A stretch of DNA of 36,814 nucleotides from positions 1 through 36,814 of the forward strand of contig NZ_ML660118.1 of the NCBI RefSeq assembly GCF_007004655.1, in the 5' to 3' direction. A program made the translations under genes and the position numbers. Positions 26,301 through 35,019 of this stretch are shown in pieces. The notes below the pieces were generated by a model. The model was not told the DNA's origin, did not search any database, and worked only from the letters and a program-made list of their open reading frames with translations. The first letter of the stretch is position 1, and each line of letters starts with the position of its first letter. The DNA is from Exilibacterium tricleocarpae. GTDB lineage: Bacteria; Pseudomonadota; Gammaproteobacteria; Pseudomonadales; Cellvibrionaceae.

Positions 26301-26435
26301 CTGATTAATTTTATCGACCGCCTTAAAATACTCCTCGCGGTTTTCAACTTCTGATGCTAAGAAAAGCATTGTTATCAGTGATAAGGGCACAAGGACTGCC
26401 ACAATTCTTATTTTTCTTGCATGTTTACTTCGCAT
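23352..26435 (-). CDS. Hybrid sensor histidine kinase with all-helical periplasmic sensor, PAS and two receivers
   Basis: The 1027-residue protein has membrane helices at about 10-28 and 271-293. Between them lie ~240 residues that are almost entirely helical, resembling the DAHL sensor type. A coiled coil leads to a PAS domain (about 322-440, ending RMIGTIADITEKK). The HisKA box FLANMSHEVRTPMNG has His485. The ATPase has N602, DTGVGIP and GGTGLGLS. Receiver 1 (721-845) has Asp777 and Lys829; receiver 2 (880-1000) has Asp930 and Lys985. No HPt or DNA-binding domain is present, so a separate partner is needed. Its start overlaps the end of the peroxidase gene by 11 nt, so it is probably translationally coupled. 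The signal is unknown; a link to peroxide or respiration is inferred from the pairing. Confidence 0.93.
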   Translation of the reverse strand: MRSKHARKIRIVAVLVPLSLITMLFLASEVENREEYFKAVDKINQVKQYDILLSQDILKLRNGLLENYDPVVDSGKKIADIITALEKTGVHSLESDWFSATLHPSHRELPVIEQAIRKNLAAYKESFIYRQENIERFKAFNATLRNSQNSFPVLLDELHTTLEKIPGTEKEIVNIEQLLYDTSAFLLKNEDGLMLKIQENSKALQKIGERYPGAQKLSRSLMSHLDIIVGQTGIIQNLVTEISKPDYLEHLNDLQANYNTYFDVLQRIDYIFQVMMFALAIVLLATVFVIWYRLITASHEIEKAKKLLEQRVDERTSELQLSQERFKLVVEGTNEGIWDWPDIDKDEVYWSPQHKKLLGYDDHEIEASQENFLLLLHKDDTAHVKREIKKHLDRDIPFDTEYRLRTKSGEYRWFHGKGTAVRDSTENPRRMIGTIADITEKKQVEAQLLKYSQDLEIQTLELQVAREKAEEANKLKSEFLANMSHEVRTPMNGIIGMTNLLLETQLTSQQETYAHTTKSSAEHLLAIVNEILDFSKIEAGKMDLETIPFNLQVLVEEVAELIAVKAQEKGLEVLLRFAPDMPCHILGDPGRVRQIFLNLAGNALKFTESGHILISVKTEEEKAGLVRFRASVEDTGVGIPEDKREHIFHKFSQADGSTTRKFGGTGLGLSICQELTGIMGGDIGVESVLGKGSTFWFTFQLEVDESADKRQPLNLSADLSGIKAIIVDDNKVAQDIAAEHMLAQGMKIDIASSGDEGLKMIRKAAMAGKPYKLGVFDYMMPGLDGVDLAISIKSEAITSAMSLLMISSAPSRGDNQRMQEAGFSGFLTKPTSGNDIILALSAMSMMKDTSPANLITRHSLREASKQSNKADTDKLDFGGKKILLAEDNPVNQMVATAMLEKLGCQVTPAENGLKAVNLVKQEQFDLIFMDYNMPEMDGIEATKAIRELEAGGEIQNVPIVAFTAHAMKGDDEKCYAAGMDDYITKPIKQQTLIGVLQRWLSGTEPKVYSSSPATSEEDIEHPLRQTR

Positions 26436-27438
26436 TGAGCTTTTTTCCTTTATACTCGCCGGTTAAAGTCTCAAGAAATTCTATAATAGCTGTGATCTCT
26501 TCCCGGTTTAATTCACGACCGAGCTGATACCTGGCCATGATTTTTACAGCATCTTCCAGTGTCTGGGCAGAGCCGTCATGAAAATAGGGTGCCGTTACCT
26601 CGACATTGCGAAGCGAGGGAACTTTAAAGACATACTTGTCCCAATCCTTTCCTGTAACGTTGTACCTGCCGAGGTCTGCCGTGGTAACCGGGGAGCCTCG
26701 GTCCTTGAAGTAATCTCCTACAACGCCAAATGTCTGATACATATTGCCGCCGATGTTTTGACCTTGGTGGCAGGAAGTACAGCCAAACGATTTAAAGTAA
26801 TCGTAACCTTTCATCGCTCGGGATGAAATCGCATCCTCAGCACCGAGTAGGTACCGATCAAACGGCGAGTTTGGCGTGTTCAACGAGCGTTCAAATGTGG
26901 CGATGGCATCCTTTACATGTGCTTTTGTCGGCGGGGATTGATAAATTTTATGAAACCGCCTGATATATTCTTCGTTGTTGGAGAGCTTTCGTAAAATGGA
27001 CGTCCAGTTGCTGGCCATTTCGTCCGGGTTGTGAATCGGCCCTTCTATTTGCTCTTCCAGCGTTTTTGCCCTGCCGTCCCAGAAAAAAACAAAATGATTG
27101 CCCACATTGAAAACCGTCGGCGCGTTGGTAGCACCGGGTTTGCCGGAGACACCGAGGGAATATCTCAACCCGTCGGTGCCACCATGTTTCAGGTCGTGGC
27201 AGGATGCGCAGGCAATGCGATTATTTTTTGACAGCTGCGGGTCGTGAAAGAGTTTCTCTCCCAATGCCACTTTTTGCTTGTCAAATGTCGCATTCGGAGC
27301 AATTGGATCGATGGGCTCAGTGCTTTGCCCCAGAGCAACACTGTTTGAAAGCAAAAAACACACTATCAGTAAAACCCAAGAGCGAAAGTGAGTATTACAG
27401 GAAAATAGATGTCTTTTCCTTACAGCCAAACTCATCAT
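26425..27438 (-). CDS. Di-heme cytochrome c peroxidase (CcpA/MauG family)
   Basis: The 337-residue protein has a hydrophobic signal segment at about 20-37 (SWVLLIVCFLLSNSVALG) for export to the periplasm. Two heme-binding CxxCH motifs are present: CASCH at 77-81 and CTSCH at 220-224. Family blocks around them include LGEKLFHDPQLSKNNRIACASCH, TNAPTVFN, FWDGRAKTLEEQ and VPSLRNVEVTAPYFHDGSAQTLEDAV. The family reduces hydrogen peroxide to water with electrons from small cytochromes, or in MauG-type members oxidises other substrates. The gene is first in an apparent two-gene unit with the hybrid kinase. No strong ribosome binding site precedes the double Met start. Confidence 0.92.
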   Translation of the reverse strand: MMSLAVRKRHLFSCNTHFRSWVLLIVCFLLSNSVALGQSTEPIDPIAPNATFDKQKVALGEKLFHDPQLSKNNRIACASCHDLKHGGTDGLRYSLGVSGKPGATNAPTVFNVGNHFVFFWDGRAKTLEEQIEGPIHNPDEMASNWTSILRKLSNNEEYIRRFHKIYQSPPTKAHVKDAIATFERSLNTPNSPFDRYLLGAEDAISSRAMKGYDYFKSFGCTSCHQGQNIGGNMYQTFGVVGDYFKDRGSPVTTADLGRYNVTGKDWDKYVFKVPSLRNVEVTAPYFHDGSAQTLEDAVKIMARYQLGRELNREEITAIIEFLETLTGEYKGKKLNAK

Positions 27439-27790
27439 GGTTGTCTATCTTACCAGTCTAAATCGGGAGGTGATTTTTGCTTATGAAAATCTCATTTAAT
27501 AGATTTCTGTGCTATATCAGTGGGTTTGCGCGCTGCCCGGTTACGTATTCAGAATAGCACCTGTCCCTGGGAAATCGATTTTTCGACGTTTACCGGGGGT
27601 TAAACGGTTCACGTTAATGGCGTTACCGGGAGAAAATGACCAAAACCGGCGGCCCTGCACGTTATTGGGCGAGGTCGCGACTGCCTGCGGGACAGGTGCT
27701 TTCGTACATCCCCGGCCGCGGTTCTATGATCAGGTGTGGTACCGTTTTGCAGATGGCGAGGGGGACCGGTGCCGAGTTGTAGCGGCGGCC
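27439..27790. other. Intergenic region upstream of the peroxidase-kinase unit
   Basis: About 350 bp separates the peroxidase start from the end of the acetyltransferase gene, both on the minus strand. A 147-codon plus-strand frame from 27509 runs into the acetyltransferase antisense and looks like a shadow. The left part is AT-rich and should hold the peroxidase promoter, but no confident boxes were found. A 'gcacctgtccctggg' fragment at 27556-27570 resembles the repeats elsewhere in the window. Confidence 0.4.
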
Positions 27791-28246
27791 TCAATCGGTC
27801 GGGGTCGCAGCCTGTGCCTGTTCACGAGCAAATTCCATGGATATTTCGATATGCCCGGTGTGTGCGTCGACTTGTTCCGTTATCGGCTTAAAGCCGCATT
27901 TCAGATAGAAATCTACACTGTTGACGTTTTCTTTGTAGACATTGAGCTGTAGCTTGCGGCGGGCATCTTTCGCCTTTCGCATCAGGCTTTTACCGATGCC
28001 GCCACCCTGGGCGTTGGGGGCGACGAAAATTGCCGCCAGGGTGTCTTCATACAGTGATGCGAAGCCTTTTACTTCACCGTTTTCCTCATACACATAGGTT
28101 TCCGATGCCGGGATATAGACCTCGCGCATTTCTGCCACTTTTGATCGCCAGAAGTCTGCGGCGACAAAGTCGTGGGCTTTGATCGAGGCGTTCAGCCAGA
28201 TATCGATCACCGCTTCCATATCGGTAGGTTTAAAACTTCGAATCAT
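27791..28246 (-). CDS. GNAT family N-acetyltransferase (YiaC-like)
   Basis: This 151-residue protein fits a single GNAT domain. The acetyl-CoA pyrophosphate loop is seen as FVAPNAQGGGIGKSLM (Q80-x-x-G-x-G), followed by LQLNVYKENVNSVDFYLKCGF, the usual strand 5 and helix 4 block. The N terminus (MIRSFKPTDMEAVIDIWLNA...AHDFVAADFW) closely resembles what I recall of E. coli YiaC, a reported protein lysine acetyltransferase. Substrate specificity cannot be fixed from this. The gene stands alone, with about 200 bp between it and the SDR gene upstream; GGAG lies 5' of the ATG (tctcctgga on the plus strand). Confidence 0.88.
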   Translation of the reverse strand: MIRSFKPTDMEAVIDIWLNASIKAHDFVAADFWRSKVAEMREVYIPASETYVYEENGEVKGFASLYEDTLAAIFVAPNAQGGGIGKSLMRKAKDARRKLQLNVYKENVNSVDFYLKCGFKPITEQVDAHTGHIEISMEFAREQAQAATPTD

Positions 28247-28443
28247 GATGTCTCCTGGAGGTTCTGCATGGTTGATTGTGTCGGGTGTTGGGGCGCGCGG
28301 GATGCAGGCGCAATCAGCCGAGGTTTTGCGCCGGCCATGAATAGAGCCTATTGCCAGGCCGGCGCCACTGGGAAAAAAGCCGCCTGGCAGTTATCGCCGT
28401 GGTCAGGCCTTCGACGTTTATCGGTGGATCAGGAAGCTTGATG

Positions 28444-29268
28444 TCAGGCTGTCTTACTGTCGACCACCTTGTGGTATTGCCCGGCTGCTATTTTAAACAA
28501 CAGACCTGGAAACCATTTTTTAACCCACAATGCGTGCATTTCAATACCCTTGCCGACAGCAATTTCAGGCTTGCCTTTGTGAAAGCCGCGCATAATAACC
28601 TGCGCGCATTCGGTCACATCCATGCCGCCGGCAATAAACTTATCCATACGGCCGAACCGCGTGCCGTCACCGCTGAGGGCGTTTTCAGATATCGGCGTGC
28701 GGATAAAACCGGGTGTAATAGTGGTTACCTTGATTCCCAAATGGGTGACCTCGGCGCGCAGCGAATCGAAAAACCCCATAACGGCGTGTTTGGCGGCGCA
28801 GTAACCGGTGCGCAACGGGGCGCCCACTTTGCCGGCTATTGAGGCGGTGGCGGCGATATGGCCGCTGCGCTGTTCCACCATAATGGGGAGCACCGCCCGG
28901 GTCAGGGCGATCTGACCAAAGACGTCCACCTCAAACAGGGTCCGGTAGGTTTGCAGCTCAGTTTCCAGACAGGTCGAACGCTGTGAAATGCCGGCATTGT
29001 TGATCAGCATATCGATCCGCCCGCCGAAAGCGCGGGCGGCACTGACTTTGTCTTCCATAGCGGCCGTATCGGTAATATCGAGAGGCAATACGAACAGGTC
29101 GCGGGAATCGCCGCCGTTTGCGACGCATTGTTCCTTGACCTCGTGCAACGCCGTTTCGCGCCGGGCGGAAAGGATCAGTCGGGCGCCCTCGGCGGCGAAG
29201 GCCTGTGCCAGTGCCGCGCCGATACCGGATGAGGCGCCGGTAATCCAGATGATTTGTCCCTTGAACAT
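28444..29268 (-). CDS. Short-chain dehydrogenase/reductase
   Basis: I choose the ATG at 29268 (MFKGQIIWITGASSGIG), which has GAGGAG about 8 nt upstream; the in-frame GTG 15 nt earlier overlaps that site. The 274-residue classical SDR shows the cofactor motif TGASSGIG (10-17), NNAG (90-93), Ser143 and the YxxxK pair Tyr156/Lys160. The Arg-rich start after the second strand (SARRETAL) suggests NADP(H). The C-terminal tail has a hydrophobic patch (KKWFPGLLFKIAAG), as in DHRS7-like members, so membrane association is possible. The substrate is unknown. A good promoter lies at 29400-29428. Confidence 0.9.
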   Translation of the reverse strand: MFKGQIIWITGASSGIGAALAQAFAAEGARLILSARRETALHEVKEQCVANGGDSRDLFVLPLDITDTAAMEDKVSAARAFGGRIDMLINNAGISQRSTCLETELQTYRTLFEVDVFGQIALTRAVLPIMVEQRSGHIAATASIAGKVGAPLRTGYCAAKHAVMGFFDSLRAEVTHLGIKVTTITPGFIRTPISENALSGDGTRFGRMDKFIAGGMDVTECAQVIMRGFHKGKPEIAVGKGIEMHALWVKKWFPGLLFKIAAGQYHKVVDSKTA

Positions 29269-29399
29269 AGTGCGGCTCCTCACCGTGGGAAAAGATTAGG
29301 TCGCAGCGCCGGCGTTAGCAGGCCGGCGGCCAGGGTGGCGAGAGCGGCGAATGCACACGCTGGGAGGTACCGGCGGCCGATAAACCCGCTGCGCCCCGG

Positions 29400-29428
29400 A
29401 TAATATAATTATCTTCGATGGGTTTCAA
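29400..29428 (-). promoter_or_regulatory. Predicted sigma-70 promoter of the SDR gene
   Basis: On the minus strand, TTGAAA (29428-29423) and TATTAT (29405-29400) are separated by exactly 17 bp. Each matches 5 of 6 consensus positions. They lie about 130 nt upstream of the SDR start codon. Confidence 0.55.
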
Positions 29429-29522
29429 AGCGTCGCGGGTTCAGGTATCTGTGGCGGGAGTGCCATGCGGGCCGCCGGACTCCTCGCCTGTCCGCGACGG
29501 ACGTTGAAACGCCGGCGGGTTC

Positions 29523-30425
29523 TCAGGCGCCCATGGCCCGGGCCGCTTTGGAACCGTTGCTGCGTCCGAGCGCACGTGAAATAAAGTCGCCGGCGGCAAT
29601 CAATCGCTTCAGGTCGACGCCGTGCTCGATGCCCAGGCCGTTGAGCATATAGACCAGGTCTTCGCTGGCGACATTGCCGGAGGCGCCTTTGGCATAGGGA
29701 CAGCCGCCGAGGCCGGCAACGGCGCTGTCGACCACTTTCACGCCCATCTGTAGGGCGGCAAAAATATTGACCAGCGCCTGGCCGTAGGTGTCGTGCATAT
29801 GCACAGCCAGCTTCTCCACAGGCACCTGTTCAGCCACCGCCTCCAGCATGGCGGTCACCGCCGCCGGCGTGCCGACGCCGATGGTGTCGCCCAGGGAAAT
29901 TTCATAACAGCCCATCTGCACCAGTTCCCGCGCCACCTCGGCGACCTTGGCGGCGCTGACTGCGCCCTCGTAAGGACAGCCCACCACACAGGATATATAA
30001 CCGCGCACCGGCAGCTTGTGTTCGGCGGCCGCGACCAGCACCGGCGCGAAGCGCTCCAGACTGGCGCTGATCGAGCAGTTGATATTTTTCTGGCTGAACG
30101 TCTCGGAGGCGGCGCCAAATACGGCCACTTCATTGGCGCCCGCGGCCAGCGCCCGTTCGAAGCCTTTCAGATTCGGGGTCAGGGCCGCATAGGTTACTGC
30201 CGGGCGCCGTTGCAACGTCTGGAAGACCTCATCGCTGCCGGCCATCTGCGGCACCCATCGCGGATTGACAAAGCTGCCGGCCTCGACGTAGGTCAGGCCC
30301 GCGTCCACCAATTGTTCGACCAGCGCCACCTTGGTGGCGACATCGATGGATTGCGCTTCGTTTTGCAGGCCGTCGCGGGGCGCCACCTCGACAATGCGTA
30401 CCTGTTGTGGGAGTGATTGGTTCAT
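29523..30425 (-). CDS. liuE: Hydroxymethylglutaryl-CoA lyase
   Basis: This 300-residue enzyme splits 3-hydroxy-3-methylglutaryl-CoA into acetyl-CoA and acetoacetate, the last step of leucine degradation. The N-terminal [13 protein letters not shown] motif holds the metal/substrate Asp and Arg. HMHDTYGQ carries the metal His pair region. The signature [19 protein letters not shown] contains the catalytic Cys. Length is normal for the bacterial enzyme. It starts 20 nt after liuD and is the last gene of the liu operon. Confidence 0.96.
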   Translation of the reverse strand: MNQSLPQQVRIVEVAPRDGLQNEAQSIDVATKVALVEQLVDAGLTYVEAGSFVNPRWVPQMAGSDEVFQTLQRRPAVTYAALTPNLKGFERALAAGANEVAVFGAASETFSQKNINCSISASLERFAPVLVAAAEHKLPVRGYISCVVGCPYEGAVSAAKVAEVARELVQMGCYEISLGDTIGVGTPAAVTAMLEAVAEQVPVEKLAVHMHDTYGQALVNIFAALQMGVKVVDSAVAGLGGCPYAKGASGNVASEDLVYMLNGLGIEHGVDLKRLIAAGDFISRALGRSNGSKAARAMGA

Positions 30426-30445
30426 CGTATTTCAGCCGTTGGCTC

Positions 30446-32461
30446 TCATTCGTCGACGGTGGCCTTGAAGTCCACCAGGGTTGCACCGCCGTCCACCAGT
30501 TGCCCCGGTTGGAAGTAAAATTCTACCACCTCACCGGCGCCGGGTGCGCGGATAGTGTGCTCCATTTTCATCGCCTCCAGCACCAGCAGCGGATCGTCTT
30601 TTTCGACCCGGCTGCCGGCGGCCGCCAGCAGCGTGACAATGGTGCCGTTCATCGGCGCGGTCAAGCCGCCGCCGTCGCCTTGCTCCACGTCCTCGCCATA
30701 ATCCGGCGTCACGCGCTTGAACTGCAGCGCGCGGTCCTGGGTGTAAAGGGTGAAACTGTCGTCGTGGGGCGCTACCGTGGCGCGGGTCTGGTAGCCGTCG
30801 ATAGTGACCCGCAGGGTGTTGCCCTGCAGTGAGCCCTCGGCGTGGTAGGTGCCGCCGCCACAGCGGATCAGATAGCGATTGCCGGCGCCGGTAGCGAGTT
30901 GTTCCACTGCGATGTCGTGTTGCTGCTCGTGCAGCGACAGACTGAAACGGTGCAGGTGTGCCTCGTTCAGGCGCCAGGCATCGGTGGCATGCCAGGGCGA
31001 CCAGGGATCGGTGGAGGCGCGGGCGTTGCGGGCGGCGCTTTGCGCCTGTTCCAGCACCAGGTAGACAGCGGCCAGCGGCAGGTCCCGGCCCAGGTCGTAC
31101 CGGCTGTCGTGAAAGATAACCGCGTGGTGCTTTTCAATAAAGCCGGTGTCGAGTTCAGCGTCGCGAAACGGCGGGCAGGTGGCCAGGTTGTAGAGGAAAT
31201 CGAGATTGGTGGTCAGGCCGCCGATCCGATACTCCTGCAGCGCCTTGGCCAGTCGTTGCCGGGCCCGGTCGCGGTCTTCGTCCCATACCACCAGCTTGGC
31301 GATCATCGGATCGTAGTAAACACTGACCTCGTCGCCCTGGCGCACACCGGAATCGATACGCACATGCGGACTGCTGTCGGGCGGCTGTAAAAACAGCAGC
31401 GGGCCGGTGACCGGCAGAAAATCGTTGTGGGGGTCTTCGGCGTAAACCCGGGCCTCGAACGCGTGGCCGTGAATGCGCAACTGGTCCTGGGCTAACGGCA
31501 GGGTTTCTCCCGCTGCCACGCGCAGCTGCCACGCCACCAGGTCCTGCCCGGTGATCATTTCGGTGATCGGGTGTTCGACCTGCAGTCGCGTATTCATTTC
31601 CATGAAATAGAAAGCGCCGTCGCGATCGAGCAAAAACTCCACTGTACCGGCACCCTCATAGTCGATGGCCCGGGCGGCGCGCACGGCGGCTTCACCCATG
31701 GCGGCGCGCAGCTCTTGTGACAGACCGGGTGCCGGAGCCTCTTCAATGACCTTTTGGTGGCGTCGCTGAATCGAGCAGTCGCGCTCGAACAGGTAGACCG
31801 CGTTGCCGTGCCGGTCGCAAAACACCTGGATTTCCACATGACGCGGTTGGGTCAGGTATTTCTCCACCAGCATTTCATCGTTGCCGAAACTGTTGGCGGC
31901 CTCGCGCTTCGCCGCCGCCAGCGCGGCCTCGAACTCGCCCGCCTCCCAGACCTGGCGCATACCCTTGCCGCCGCCGCCGGCAGTGGCTTTGAGCAGCACC
32001 GGGTAGCCCATGGTATCGGCGTGTTGACGCAACACCGCGGCGGCCTGGTCGGCGCCGTGATAACCCGGTACCAGCGGCACCTTGGCTGCAGCCATGATAG
32101 TTTTGGCCGCGGCCTTGGAGCCCATAGCTTCGATGGCCGGCGCCGGCGGCCCGATAAACACCAGGCTCTGTGCTTTACAGGCACGGGAAAAGTCGGCGTT
32201 TTCCGATAGAAACCCGTAACCGGGGTGGATCGCCTCGGCGCCGGTCTGTTTGGCTGCTGCCAGTATTTTAGATGCCTGTAAGTAAGACTCCCTTGAGGGC
32301 GCCGGCCCGATATGCACAGCCTCGTCCGCCATATCGACATGCAGGGCCCGGCGGTCGGCATCGGAATAGACCGCCACGGTGCGAATACCCAGGTCGCGGG
32401 CCGTGCGGATGATACGGCAGGCAATCTCGCCGCGGTTGGCAATCAGTATTTTTGTAAACAT
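30446..32461 (-). CDS. liuD: Methylcrotonyl-CoA carboxylase, biotin-containing alpha subunit
   Basis: I start at the ATG at 32461 (MFTKILIANRGEIACRI), where biotin carboxylase homology begins, giving 671 residues; the longer frame only overlaps the liuC end. It contains the biotin carboxylase N-terminal domain, the ATP-grasp domain (KATAGGGGKGMR, VEKYL...HVEIQVF, FYFMEMNTRLQVEHPITE) and a C-terminal biotinyl domain with EAMKM, whose Lys632 should carry biotin. With LiuB it carboxylates 3-methylcrotonyl-CoA to 3-methylglutaconyl-CoA using ATP and bicarbonate. It lies 31 nt after liuC. Confidence 0.96.
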   Translation of the reverse strand: MFTKILIANRGEIACRIIRTARDLGIRTVAVYSDADRRALHVDMADEAVHIGPAPSRESYLQASKILAAAKQTGAEAIHPGYGFLSENADFSRACKAQSLVFIGPPAPAIEAMGSKAAAKTIMAAAKVPLVPGYHGADQAAAVLRQHADTMGYPVLLKATAGGGGKGMRQVWEAGEFEAALAAAKREAANSFGNDEMLVEKYLTQPRHVEIQVFCDRHGNAVYLFERDCSIQRRHQKVIEEAPAPGLSQELRAAMGEAAVRAARAIDYEGAGTVEFLLDRDGAFYFMEMNTRLQVEHPITEMITGQDLVAWQLRVAAGETLPLAQDQLRIHGHAFEARVYAEDPHNDFLPVTGPLLFLQPPDSSPHVRIDSGVRQGDEVSVYYDPMIAKLVVWDEDRDRARQRLAKALQEYRIGGLTTNLDFLYNLATCPPFRDAELDTGFIEKHHAVIFHDSRYDLGRDLPLAAVYLVLEQAQSAARNARASTDPWSPWHATDAWRLNEAHLHRFSLSLHEQQHDIAVEQLATGAGNRYLIRCGGGTYHAEGSLQGNTLRVTIDGYQTRATVAPHDDSFTLYTQDRALQFKRVTPDYGEDVEQGDGGGLTAPMNGTIVTLLAAAGSRVEKDDPLLVLEAMKMEHTIRAPGAGEVVEFYFQPGQLVDGGATLVDFKATVDE

Positions 32462-32492
32462 GGCTCGGTTTATGGCCTCTCGCTGCGAATAA

Positions 32493-33281
32493 TTAGGCGC
32501 GGTAATTGGGTTTGCGTTTTTCCAGAAAAGCCTGCAGCCCCTCCTGGCCCTGGGCGGAAACACGGATGCGGGCGATGCGCTCGCTGGTGTCGGCGATCAA
32601 CGACTCTGTGATCGGGCGGTCGCCGATATCGGCTATTAGCTGTTTTGCCGCGACTATCGCGGCGGGACTGTTGGCGAGTATGTGCTCCAGCCACTGGTCG
32701 ATCACCGGATCGAGTTGCGCCGCCTCCACCGCTTCACTCACCAGGCCCAGGCCGGCGGCAGTGGCGGCACTGAATCTTTCGGCGGTGATGAAATAGCGCC
32801 GCGCCGCCCGCGCGCCCATGGCCGCGATAACATAGGGGCTGATGGTGGCCGGTATCAGGCCGATCTTCACTTCGCTCAGGCAGAAGCTGGCGCTCCGGCT
32901 GGCCACCGCCATATCGCAGCAGCCCACCAAGCCCACGGCGCCGCCGAAAGCGGCGCCCTGGACGCGGGCGATGGTGGGTTTGGGCAGTGTGTTGAGGGTG
33001 TTCAGCATCTGTGCCAGGGCATCGGCGTCGCGGCGGTTTTCCTCATAGGAGTAGCCGGCCATGCGCTGCATCCAGGCCAGATCGGCGCCGGCGGAAAAGC
33101 TTTTGCCCGTGGCCGCCAGTACTACCGCCCGCACCTGCTTGTCTGCCGCCGCCGCTTCGAAACGGCGGGTCAGCAGGGCGATCACGGCGTCGTCAAAGGC
33201 ATTGTGTTTGTCCGCCCGATTGAGCGTAATGGTCGCCACGCCGCGGGCGTCGATATCCATTAACACAGTGGTTTCGCTCAT
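32493..33281 (-). CDS. liuC: Methylglutaconyl-CoA hydratase (enoyl-CoA hydratase family)
   Basis: The ATG at 33281 (MSETTVLMDIDARG) follows GGAGAG and gives 262 residues; the in-frame extension upstream runs into liuB. Crotonase features are the oxyanion-hole segments SAGADLAWM (64-71) and QGAAFGGAVGLVGCCD (108-123), and Glu137 in LSEVKIGLIPATISPY, the catalytic acid region. Its role is assigned from the operon: it hydrates 3-methylglutaconyl-CoA to HMG-CoA between the carboxylase and lyase steps. Sequence alone would allow another enoyl-CoA hydratase. Confidence 0.93.
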   Translation of the reverse strand: MSETTVLMDIDARGVATITLNRADKHNAFDDAVIALLTRRFEAAAADKQVRAVVLAATGKSFSAGADLAWMQRMAGYSYEENRRDADALAQMLNTLNTLPKPTIARVQGAAFGGAVGLVGCCDMAVASRSASFCLSEVKIGLIPATISPYVIAAMGARAARRYFITAERFSAATAAGLGLVSEAVEAAQLDPVIDQWLEHILANSPAAIVAAKQLIADIGDRPITESLIADTSERIARIRVSAQGQEGLQAFLEKRKPNYRA

Positions 33282-33313
33282 GCTGCTCTCCGCAAAGATG
33301 TAGTCGGGAAAAG

Positions 33314-34921
33314 TTACATTCGGAAAACGCCGAAGCGGGTTTCCTCGAGTGGCCGGTTCAAACTGGCGGAGATCGCCAGTCCCAGCACGTCGCGGGTGTC
33401 CGCCGGATCGATAACCCCGTCGTCCCACAGCCGCGCCGAGGCGTAGTAGGGGTGACCCTGGTGTTCGTAGGTATCGACAATCGGTTGTTTGAACCGGGTT
33501 TCTTCGGCCTCGCTCCACTTCTCGCCGCGAGCTTCAAACTGATCCCGCTTCACCTGCGCCAGTACGCCGGCGGCCTGCTCGCCGCCCATCACCGAAATAC
33601 GTGCGTTCGGCCACATAAACAAAAAGCGCGGATCATAGGCGCGCCCGCACATGCCGTAGTTGCCGGCGCCGAAGGAGCCGCCGATCAACACGGTAAACTT
33701 GGGCACCCGGGCACAGGCCACCGCGGTCACCATTTTGGCGCCGTGTTTGGCGATGCCTTCCGCCTCGTACTGCCGGCCCACCATAAAGCCGGTAATATTC
33801 TGCAGGAACACCAGCGGTATTTTGCGCTGTGCGCACAGTTCGATAAAGTGCGCGCCTTTTTGCGCCGACTCGCCGAACAGGATGCCGTTGTTGGCGACTA
33901 CGCCCACCGGGTAGCCGAAGATACGGGCGAATCCGCAGACCAGGGTGGTGCCGAACAGGGCTTTGAATTCGTCAAACTCGGAGGCGTCGACCACGCGCGC
34001 GATAATTTCCCGCACATCGTAGGGCTGGCGGGTATCTTTCGGTACCACGCCGTAGATTTCCTCGCTTTTGTAGCGCGGCGGTTGCGGCGTCGCCAGATCG
34101 CAGTGAACCGGTTTGACCCGGTTGAGGCGGGCAATCGACTGGCGTGCCAGCTTCAGGGCATGGTGATCGTTTTGCGCATAGTGGTCCGCCACGCCGGAGG
34201 TGCGGCAGTGCACATCAGCGCCGCCGAGTTCTTCCGCCGTGACGATCTCGCCGGTGGCGGCTTTTACCAGCGGCGGTCCGCCGAGAAAAATGGTGCCCTG
34301 TTCGCGCACGATAATGGACTCGTCGGCCATTGCCGGCACATAGGCGCCGCCGGCGGTGCAGGAGCCCATAACCACGGCGATCTGCGGAATATTTTGTGCG
34401 GAGAGGTTGGCTTGATTGAAAAAGATACGGCCAAAGTGTTCGCGATCGGGAAACACCTCGTCCTGGCGCGGCAGGTTGGCGCCGCCGGAGTCCACCAGGT
34501 AGATACAGGGCAGGTGATTTTGTTCGGCGATGGCCTGTGCACGCAGGTGTTTTTTGACGGTCAGCGGGTAATAGGAGCCGCCCTTCACCGTGGCGTCGTT
34601 GGCGACCACCATGCACTCCTGGCCCGCTACCCGACCGATGCCGGCGATCACGCCTGCTGCCGGCACATAGTCGTCGTAGACGTCCCAGGCTGCCAGTTGC
34701 GATAACTCCAGAAACGCCGAGCCGGGATCGAGCAGCGCATCGATGCGTGCGCGGGGCAGCAGCTTGCCGCGGCCGGTGTGTTTGGCCTGGGCTTTGTCAC
34801 CGCCGCCCTGTTTGATCTGTGCCAGTTTATCCTTGAGGTCGTCCACCTGTGCGCGCATATGTTCGGCATTGGCGGTGAAATCGCTGCTTTGCGGGTTTAC
34901 TTTGCTTTTCAACTGAGCCAT
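33314..34921 (-). CDS. liuB: Methylcrotonyl-CoA carboxylase, carboxyltransferase beta subunit
   Basis: The ATG at 34921 gives 535 residues; an in-frame GTG lies 6 nt earlier and neither start has a clear ribosome binding site. The carboxyltransferase fold is evident: [36 protein letters not shown] and [17 protein letters not shown] in the N half, and [26 protein letters not shown] and [41 protein letters not shown] in the C half. The last two blocks are typical of methylcrotonyl-CoA carboxylase. It transfers the carboxyl group from biotin on LiuD to methylcrotonyl-CoA. A long perfect hairpin separates it from liuA upstream. Confidence 0.96.
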   Translation of the reverse strand: MAQLKSKVNPQSSDFTANAEHMRAQVDDLKDKLAQIKQGGGDKAQAKHTGRGKLLPRARIDALLDPGSAFLELSQLAAWDVYDDYVPAAGVIAGIGRVAGQECMVVANDATVKGGSYYPLTVKKHLRAQAIAEQNHLPCIYLVDSGGANLPRQDEVFPDREHFGRIFFNQANLSAQNIPQIAVVMGSCTAGGAYVPAMADESIIVREQGTIFLGGPPLVKAATGEIVTAEELGGADVHCRTSGVADHYAQNDHHALKLARQSIARLNRVKPVHCDLATPQPPRYKSEEIYGVVPKDTRQPYDVREIIARVVDASEFDEFKALFGTTLVCGFARIFGYPVGVVANNGILFGESAQKGAHFIELCAQRKIPLVFLQNITGFMVGRQYEAEGIAKHGAKMVTAVACARVPKFTVLIGGSFGAGNYGMCGRAYDPRFLFMWPNARISVMGGEQAAGVLAQVKRDQFEARGEKWSEAEETRFKQPIVDTYEHQGHPYYASARLWDDGVIDPADTRDVLGLAISASLNRPLEETRFGVFRM

Positions 34922-34932
34922 CGGCACTTAGG

Positions 34933-35001
34933 AAAAGGGGACGGAGGGATTTAATTTTGGCCGGCCGAGCCGGCCAAAATTAAATCCCTCCGTCCCCTTT
35001 T
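34933..35001. repeat. Perfect 33-bp inverted repeat between liuA and liuB
   Basis: The left arm 34933-34965 (begins AAAAGGGGACGGAGGGATTT) and the right arm 34969-35001 are exact reverse complements around a 3-nt loop (CGA). The stem ends in T-runs in both directions, so the transcript hairpin looks like a bidirectional terminator. It fills most of the 98-nt liuA-liuB gap. It looks like a REP-type dispersed element rather than a liu-specific signal, but it could attenuate or stabilise parts of the operon mRNA. Confidence 0.92.
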
Positions 35002-35019
35002 TCGTTCCTCCTGTTTATT

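Noticed and set aside
27509-27952. 147-codon plus-strand frame upstream of the peroxidase
   Set aside because: Half of it is antisense to the acetyltransferase gene and the rest has no start signal or protein signature.
33452-34705. 417-codon plus-strand frame opposite liuB
   Set aside because: Antisense to the carboxyltransferase subunit; the encoded protein is His/Ala/Gly-rich shadow sequence without domains.
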